A model generated the notes under the pieces. It was not told the DNA's origin. It searched no databases and worked only from the letters and a program-made list of their open reading frames with translations. From Clostridiales bacterium (lineage in GTDB: Bacteria; Bacillota; Dehalobacteriia; UBA4068), in NCBI GenBank assembly GCA_009783495.1, contig WRDJ01000057.1, positions 1-5,748 of the forward strand: DNA of 5,748 nt. Reading direction: 5' to 3'. Position numbers and translations under genes: made by a program. Below are positions 3,081 to 5,748 of this stretch, piece after piece; position 1 is the stretch's first letter, and each line of letters begins with the position of its first letter.

Positions 3081-5729
3081 ATGATTACCGGAAGCGAGAT
3101 CAGAAAGAAATTTTTAGACTTTTTCGCGGAGAGGGGCCACACCGTCGTTCCCAGTTCATCCTTGGTGCCTTATAACGACCAGACCCTGCTTTTCACCAAT
3201 GCGGGAATGGTGCAGTTCAAGGACGTTTTTTTGGGGCTGGAGCAAAAACCCTTTCAACGCGCGGTGACTGCCCAGCGCTGCCTGCGCGCCGGCGGCAAAC
3301 ATAACGACCTGGAAACGGTGGGGCGCACCGCCAGGCACCAGACCTTTTTTGAGATGCTGGGCAATTTCTCTTTCGGAGATTATTTCAAGGCTGACGCCAT
3401 CCGCTATGCTTGGGAATTTCTCACCGTGACCTTGGGTTTGGACAAAGAAAAACTATATGTCACCGTCTATGACCAGGACGAAGAGGCGCGGGAGCTTTGG
3501 CAAAGCCTCACCGGCATAGAGCCGTCCAGGATTTTCGGCATCGGCGGCAAGGACAATTTTTGGTCTATGGGCGACACAGGTCCCTGCGGCCCTTGCAGCG
3601 AGATCTTCGTTGACCGCGGTGAAAAATATTGCTGTCAGGCCGAGGTTTGTGCCATCGGCCATTGCGACTGCGACCGTTGGATGGAGATCTGGAACCTGGT
3701 TTTCATGCAGTATAACCGCGATGAGGCCGGCAACCTCACCCCTTTGCCCAAGCCCAGCATAGACACCGGCATGGGCCTGGAGCGCATCACCTCGGTCTTG
3801 CAGGAAGTGGACAGCAATTATGACACTGACCTCTTAAAAGGCCTGATCCAAGCGGTGGAGGAGCTTTGCGGCAAACCCTATTCGCCCGGCCCGGCCGGTT
3901 TTCCTTTCCGCGTCATCGCCGACCACGCCCGTGCCTGTTCCTTTCTCATCGCCGACGGCGTTATGCCCTCCAACGAAGGCCGCGGTTATGTCCTGCGGCG
4001 CATCCTGCGGCGCGCCGCGCGTTTCGGGCGAGCACTCGGTCTGGAAGAGCCGTTTTTATATAAACTTGCGCCTTCCGCGCAGCGATCTTTGGGCGAGGCC
4101 GCCCCTGAGCTCACGCGGCAGATGGAAACGGTGCGGAAGATACTCCGCGCGGAGGAGGAGCGTTTCGCAGACACCTTGCAATATGGCTTGGCCGTGGCCG
4201 CCGAGATGATAAAAAAACTTTTGAGCGCCAAAGAGAAATTTTTCAAGCGGGAAGACGCTTTCCTGCTTTACGATACTTACGGCTTTCCGCTCGACCTGAC
4301 CAAGGACATCGCCGAGGAATATGGCCTGAGCGTGGACACCGAGGGCTTCAATCGGGCCATGGAGGAACAGCGCGCCCGCGCCCGTGCCGCCCGTCAAAAA
4401 GCTGATACCTGGGAAGAAACGGTGAATATGGCGCAGCTTTTTTCAGGCCTTCCCGTCAGCGTTTTTCACGGCTATGAGCAGAATTCCGTCAAGGGCAAGG
4501 CGCTGGCCCTCTTTTGCGGCGGGCAGCTCGTCGAGGAAATTTCCGGCGAGTGCCGGGGGTATATCGCGCTGGATAGAACGGTTTTTTATGCGGAAGGCGG
4601 CGGTCAGGCGGCCGATCAGGGGGCGATCAGAACAAAGAACGCGCTCCTGCAAATATCCGACGCTTTAAAGCTGGCCAACGGCGTTGTCTTGCATAAATTC
4701 ACGCTGGAAGAAGGTTCCGTGCGCCTGGGCGAGGAAGCGGAAGCTCTCATAGACACGCAAAGGCGGCGCGACATCGAACGTAACCACACGGCCACCCACC
4801 TCCTGCATAAGGCCTTAAGAAGCAGGCTGGGCGAACACCTGCATCAAGCGGGTTCGCAAGTGCTGCCGGAACGCCTGCGTTTTGACTTTACCCATTTTGC
4901 CCCGCTTTCCGTCGCCGATTTGGCCGCGCTGGAAGAGGAAATCAACGAGCAGATCATGGCCGACCTGCCGGTTTCCGCGCAAGCGATGCGGTTGGAAGAA
5001 GCTAAGCAGAGCGGGGCGCTGGCCTTTTTCGATGGGAAATATGGCGAGAACGTGCGTGTGGTCGCCCTGGGGGATTATAGCCGCGAGCTTTGCGGGGGCA
5101 CGCATTGCCATGCCGCCGGGCAGATCGGTTCGGTCAAGCTGCTCTCCGAAGCGGGCATCGGCGTGGGCATCCGGCGCATCGAGGCCGTCACGGGCCGTTT
5201 CGCCCTGCGTTATTACCGGGAAAACGAGGAAACGCTGGAAAAAATCTCGCATATCCTGAAAACCGAACCCGCCGCTCTGCTGAAAAAGACCGAAGCGTTG
5301 CAATCGGAAAACAAGGCCCTGGCCAAAGAACTGGAAAAGCTGAAAATGCAGCAAACGAAAGACAAAATCGAGGTGCTCAGCGCGGCGCGCGTGAAAATGG
5401 CGGGCATCCCCGTTTTGTTGGCCGAAGTGGAGGCTGGGGACATGGAAGCCCTGCGCCGCACTATGGACCTGCTTTGGGAGAGACAGCAGGGCGTGATCCT
5501 GCTGGCGGCCAAAGCGGAGGACAAAGTGAATATCATGGTCAAGGTGAGCGGGGAGGGGCAAAAGGCCGGGCTGCACGCCGGTAATCTGGCCAAGGAAGCG
5601 GCTGCCGCTTGCGGCGGCGGCGGCGGCGGAAAGGCTGATATGGCGCAGGCGGGCGGCAAAAACGCGGAGAAAATCCCCGAGGCGCTTGCGGCGGCGGGCC
5701 TCGTCATCAAGAGAATTTTGTGTGAATAA
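3081..5729 (+). CDS. alaS: Alanine--tRNA ligase (AlaS)
   Basis: This cytoplasmic class II synthetase charges tRNA-Ala with alanine using ATP and hydrolyses mischarged Ser- and Gly-tRNA-Ala. It is complete at 882 residues, close to the usual 870-890. The catalytic core (about 1-240) shows FTNAGMVQFKD, motif 2 around TARHQTFFEMLGNFSFGD (83-100), WSMGDTGPCGPCSEI (161-175) and motif 3 GMGLERI (230-236). A cysteine-rich loop follows the core signature (C184, C185, C190, C195, C197, before DRWMEIWNLVF), a form typical of Firmicutes. The tRNA-binding region includes NEGRGYVLRRILRRA (298-312). The editing domain has zinc ligands H569 and H573 in HTATH and C671 and H675 in CGGTH. A coiled coil at about 715-765 precedes C-Ala, with the glycine run 845-850 and KADMAQAGG. 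ATG 3081 is chosen for AAGAGGAG 5 nt upstream and the usual MITGSEIRKKF start; an upstream in-frame start at 3030 lies inside the promoter. Confidence 0.98.
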   Translation: MITGSEIRKKFLDFFAERGHTVVPSSSLVPYNDQTLLFTNAGMVQFKDVFLGLEQKPFQRAVTAQRCLRAGGKHNDLETVGRTARHQTFFEMLGNFSFGDYFKADAIRYAWEFLTVTLGLDKEKLYVTVYDQDEEARELWQSLTGIEPSRIFGIGGKDNFWSMGDTGPCGPCSEIFVDRGEKYCCQAEVCAIGHCDCDRWMEIWNLVFMQYNRDEAGNLTPLPKPSIDTGMGLERITSVLQEVDSNYDTDLLKGLIQAVEELCGKPYSPGPAGFPFRVIADHARACSFLIADGVMPSNEGRGYVLRRILRRAARFGRALGLEEPFLYKLAPSAQRSLGEAAPELTRQMETVRKILRAEEERFADTLQYGLAVAAEMIKKLLSAKEKFFKREDAFLLYDTYGFPLDLTKDIAEEYGLSVDTEGFNRAMEEQRARARAARQKADTWEETVNMAQLFSGLPVSVFHGYEQNSVKGKALALFCGGQLVEEISGECRGYIALDRTVFYAEGGGQAADQGAIRTKNALLQISDALKLANGVVLHKFTLEEGSVRLGEEAEALIDTQRRRDIERNHTATHLLHKALRSRLGEHLHQAGSQVLPERLRFDFTHFAPLSVADLAALEEEINEQIMADLPVSAQAMRLEEAKQSGALAFFDGKYGENVRVVALGDYSRELCGGTHCHAAGQIGSVKLLSEAGIGVGIRRIEAVTGRFALRYYRENEETLEKISHILKTEPAALLKKTEALQSENKALAKELEKLKMQQTKDKIEVLSAARVKMAGIPVLLAEVEAGDMEALRRTMDLLWERQQGVILLAAKAEDKVNIMVKVSGEGQKAGLHAGNLAKEAAAACGGGGGGKADMAQAGGKNAEKIPEALAAAGLVIKRILCE

Positions 5730-5735
5730 AAGGTG
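5728..5735 (+). promoter_or_regulatory. Likely ribosome binding site of the next gene
   Basis: AAAGGTGA overlaps the last two bases of the alaS stop codon, and the window ends 13 nt later in ...AT, which would become ATG if the next base is G. No terminator follows alaS before the edge. By synteny with B. subtilis and other Firmicutes an ireB (yrzL)-like gene followed by ruvX would be expected, but neither is visible here. Confidence 0.4.
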
Positions 5736-5748
5736 AAGCGCGGAATAT

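Noticed and set aside
4815..5576. Long antisense open frames under alaS and the transporter gene (for example 253 and 165 codons)
   Set aside because: GC-rich codon bias creates long frames on the opposite strand; their products are low-complexity, lack start signals and lie over clearly functional genes.

Overview
The window looks like a chromosomal stretch of a diderm or clostridial-type Firmicute, and Negativicutes is my best guess. The reasons are strong AGGAGG-type ribosome binding sites, AT-rich gene gaps around GC-rich coding DNA, a Firmicute-style cysteine-rich loop in AlaS, and a gene order that recalls the yrrD...yrrI-alaS-yrzL-yrrK order of Bacillus subtilis. The lineage is an inference from remembered family patterns. 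No search was run.

Positions 1-400 hold a leftward unit. A good sigma-A type promoter (314-342) leads to a 40-codon reading frame with its own Shine-Dalgarno (157-279), followed by the start of a second, unrecognised gene that runs off the left edge (104 down to 1). The Shine-Dalgarno of that second gene is buried in a hairpin. One arm of the hairpin can instead pair with a segment inside the 40-codon frame. This has the layout of a translational attenuator and is the most interesting signal in the window.

Positions 401-914 hold a rightward gene for a small membrane protein of the putative ABC-transporter type IV permease family. It is split by a one-base frameshift at a T5 run and closed by a strong intrinsic terminator.

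Positions 915-3026 carry four same-strand genes: a two-domain PRC-barrel protein, a 51-residue zinc-ribbon protein, a 65-residue YtxH-like membrane protein and an AI-2E family (YrrI-like) transporter. A perfect 46-nt palindrome with a GAAA loop lies between the last two. It lacks a U-tract, so it is more likely an RNA-stability or partial attenuation element than a normal terminator.

Positions 3023-5748 hold alaS (complete, 882 residues, all catalytic and editing motifs visible), driven by its own extended -10 promoter that overlaps the stop codon of the transporter gene. The 5' leader is about 23 nt, so there is no room for a T-box. A Shine-Dalgarno-like sequence right after alaS suggests another gene follows; an ireB (yrzL)-like gene would be expected from synteny.

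Apart from the leftward leader region this is an ordinary housekeeping neighbourhood. I see no RNA genes, CRISPR arrays, insertion sequences or phage signatures.
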